This document shows positions 49,831 to 50,879 of a stretch of 50,879 nucleotides of DNA, in pieces. The stretch spans positions 1 through 50,879 of the forward strand of contig CALKCJ010000027.1 in assembly GCA_938082375.1 (NCBI GenBank), written 5' to 3'. Position 1 is the first letter of the stretch, and every line of letters starts with the position of its first letter. The notes below the pieces were generated by a model. The model made no database searches, was not told where the DNA came from, and was given only the letters and a program-made list of their open reading frames with translations. The stretch is from an uncultured Thermomicrobiaceae bacterium (lineage in GTDB: Bacteria; Chloroflexota; Chloroflexia; Thermomicrobiales; Thermomicrobiaceae). A program made the translations under genes and the position numbers.

Positions 49831-50879
49831 ATGCAAGCCGTAGCAGCCGTACAGCGACGCTGCCAGGTGACGGGGCTCCTGGTCGACCGCTCGGCCGAGC
49901 GCCAGATCATGGCCTTCGCGGTCACGGCGGTCATTTACCTGGCGATCGGGGGAGTGCTGGCCCTGCTGATCGCGCTGACCCGGTGGCAAGCCGTCCACCT
50001 TCTGCCGTACGAGAGCTTCTACGCCTTCGTTTCGACGCACGGCATGGTGATGCTGATCTTCTGGATCATCTTCTTCGAGATAGCCGGCCTGATCTTCGGC
50101 AGTACGGTGCTGCTCAGTGCGCGGATGGTCGTGCCTGTGCTGGGCTGGATCGCCTATGGGTTGATGCTGGCTGGGTCAGTGGTCGCCACGTACCTTATGA
50201 TCACCGGCCAAGCGGTTGTCATGTTCACGTCGTACCCACCGCTCAAGGCGCCCCCGCTCTACTACGCCTCGGTGCTGGTCTTCGCCGTCGGCGCGATCCT
50301 CGGCATCGTGCACTTCGTGATGAACCTCGTGGGGGCGCGGTTGCGTGGCGACGTCGGCTCGCTCCCGCTGTTCACCTTTGCCCTGCTCGGCGCGGCGATC
50401 ATCGCGCTCTGGAGCCTCGTGTCCGGCGCGGCCGCGCTGCTCCCGGTGCTGCTGTGGTCACTCGGGGCCATCCCGTCCGTCGATCCCGGCGTGTATCGCC
50501 TGCTCTACTGGGGCCTGGGCCACGGCGCCCAGCAGATCAACCTGGCGGCGATGGTGGCGGTCTGGTACGGCCTCGCCAGCCTGACCACCGGCGCCAAGGT
50601 GCTCAACGAGGGGTTCAGTCGAATCGCAATCGTCCTCTATGTCCTGTTCATCAACATGGGGGCGATGCACCACTTGCTGGTCGATCCGGGCCTGGGCACC
50701 TGGGTGCGCAACATGAACGCCAGCTACTTCATGTACGGCGCGGTCATCGGGAGTTTGATCCACGCCTTCAGTATCCCGGCCTCGGTGGAGCTGGCGATGC
50801 GGGAGAAAGGCTTCCGCCGGGGGCTGTTCACCTGGCTGCGCCGGGCGCCATGGGGGGAGCCGGGGTTCGCAGCCCTGGT
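49831..50879 (+). CDS. Heme-copper subunit I, B-family like, active-site Tyr replaced by Gln (partial)
   Basis: The first 349 codons; the gene runs off the right edge. By eye it aligns with Thermus ba3 subunit I: STHGMVML (His70, low-spin heme ligand), SYPPLKAPP, then the CuB region. His231 (GLGHGAQQ) and the pair His280-His281 (GAMHHLLVDPG) match CuB ligands 233, 282 and 283 of ba3. The Tyr of the cross-linked His-Tyr pair (H-x3-Y) is Gln235. Lack of this Tyr is a mark of nitric-oxide-reductase-type members of the superfamily rather than oxygen reductases. GAAGGGAG lies upstream of the ATG. The heme ligands of helix X lie beyond the edge. Either NO reductase or an oxidase with the Tyr placed elsewhere is possible. 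Confidence 0.93.
   Translation, partial: MQAVAAVQRRCQVTGLLVDRSAERQIMAFAVTAVIYLAIGGVLALLIALTRWQAVHLLPYESFYAFVSTHGMVMLIFWIIFFEIAGLIFGSTVLLSARMVVPVLGWIAYGLMLAGSVVATYLMITGQAVVMFTSYPPLKAPPLYYASVLVFAVGAILGIVHFVMNLVGARLRGDVGSLPLFTFALLGAAIIALWSLVSGAAALLPVLLWSLGAIPSVDPGVYRLLYWGLGHGAQQINLAAMVAVWYGLASLTTGAKVLNEGFSRIAIVLYVLFINMGAMHHLLVDPGLGTWVRNMNASYFMYGAVIGSLIHAFSIPASVELAMREKGFRRGLFTWLRRAPWGEPGFAAL

Overview
The window is GC-rich, densely coding bacterial DNA. It best fits a thermophilic Chloroflexota of the class Thermomicrobia (Sphaerobacter / Thermomicrobium relatives). This rests on the gene mix (DUF2851, coiled-coil/PD-(D/E)XK proteins, PCuAC and SCO proteins, B-family heme-copper oxidase genes, PrkA-YhbH-SpoVR), many GTG starts behind GGAGG-type ribosome sites, and palindromic CCCTCTCCC...GGGAGAGGG repeats at the left edge. 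The class assignment is an inference.

Left part (0-10 kb): a motility and chemotaxis block. A minus-strand operon encodes a CheR-CheB fusion, CheY, a CheX/CheC-type phosphatase and an unassigned protein. Flagellin follows, behind a near-consensus sigma-28 promoter. A coiled-coil nuclease-like protein, a tyrosine recombinase translationally coupled to a lipoprotein, and a PAP2-type membrane phosphatase fill the rest.

Middle (10-33 kb): single metabolic and stress genes. These include nicotinamidase, a pseudo-receiver, a copper chaperone behind a copper-type palindrome, an FrsA-like hydrolase, a variant membrane FtsH with a partner protein, CoA-transferase plus GH38 alpha-mannosidase, an FAD amine oxidase, a polysaccharide deacetylase/SDR pair and a DUF2851 protein. 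Two genes are visibly broken: an FN3/metallophosphatase with a frameshift and an in-frame amber stop, and a Uma2 nuclease with a one-base frameshift. A four-gene copper-delivery operon (His-rich membrane protein, SCO-like, SCO1, PCuAC) lies at 29.0-31.5 kb. A D-aminopeptidase and about 0.9 kb without a credible gene follow.

Right part (33-50.9 kb): the prkA-yhbH-spoVR operon, prepilin peptidase, aroE-mltG, miaA (with no ordinary start codon), two Gfo/Idh-type oxidoreductases, mutY, a DinB-like protein, and a respiratory cluster. That cluster holds a GAF histidine kinase, a LuxR-type regulator, CtaG, a small membrane subunit, a CuA subunit II and the first 349 codons of a ba3-like subunit I. 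In subunit I the Tyr of the His-x3-Tyr active-site pair is Gln (H231/Q235), while the low-spin heme His and the CuB His-His pair are kept. This is the most interesting signal: the cluster may encode a CuA-type nitric-oxide reductase or an unusual oxidase, with a cysteine-bearing GAF sensor kinase next to it and copper-delivery genes elsewhere in the window.
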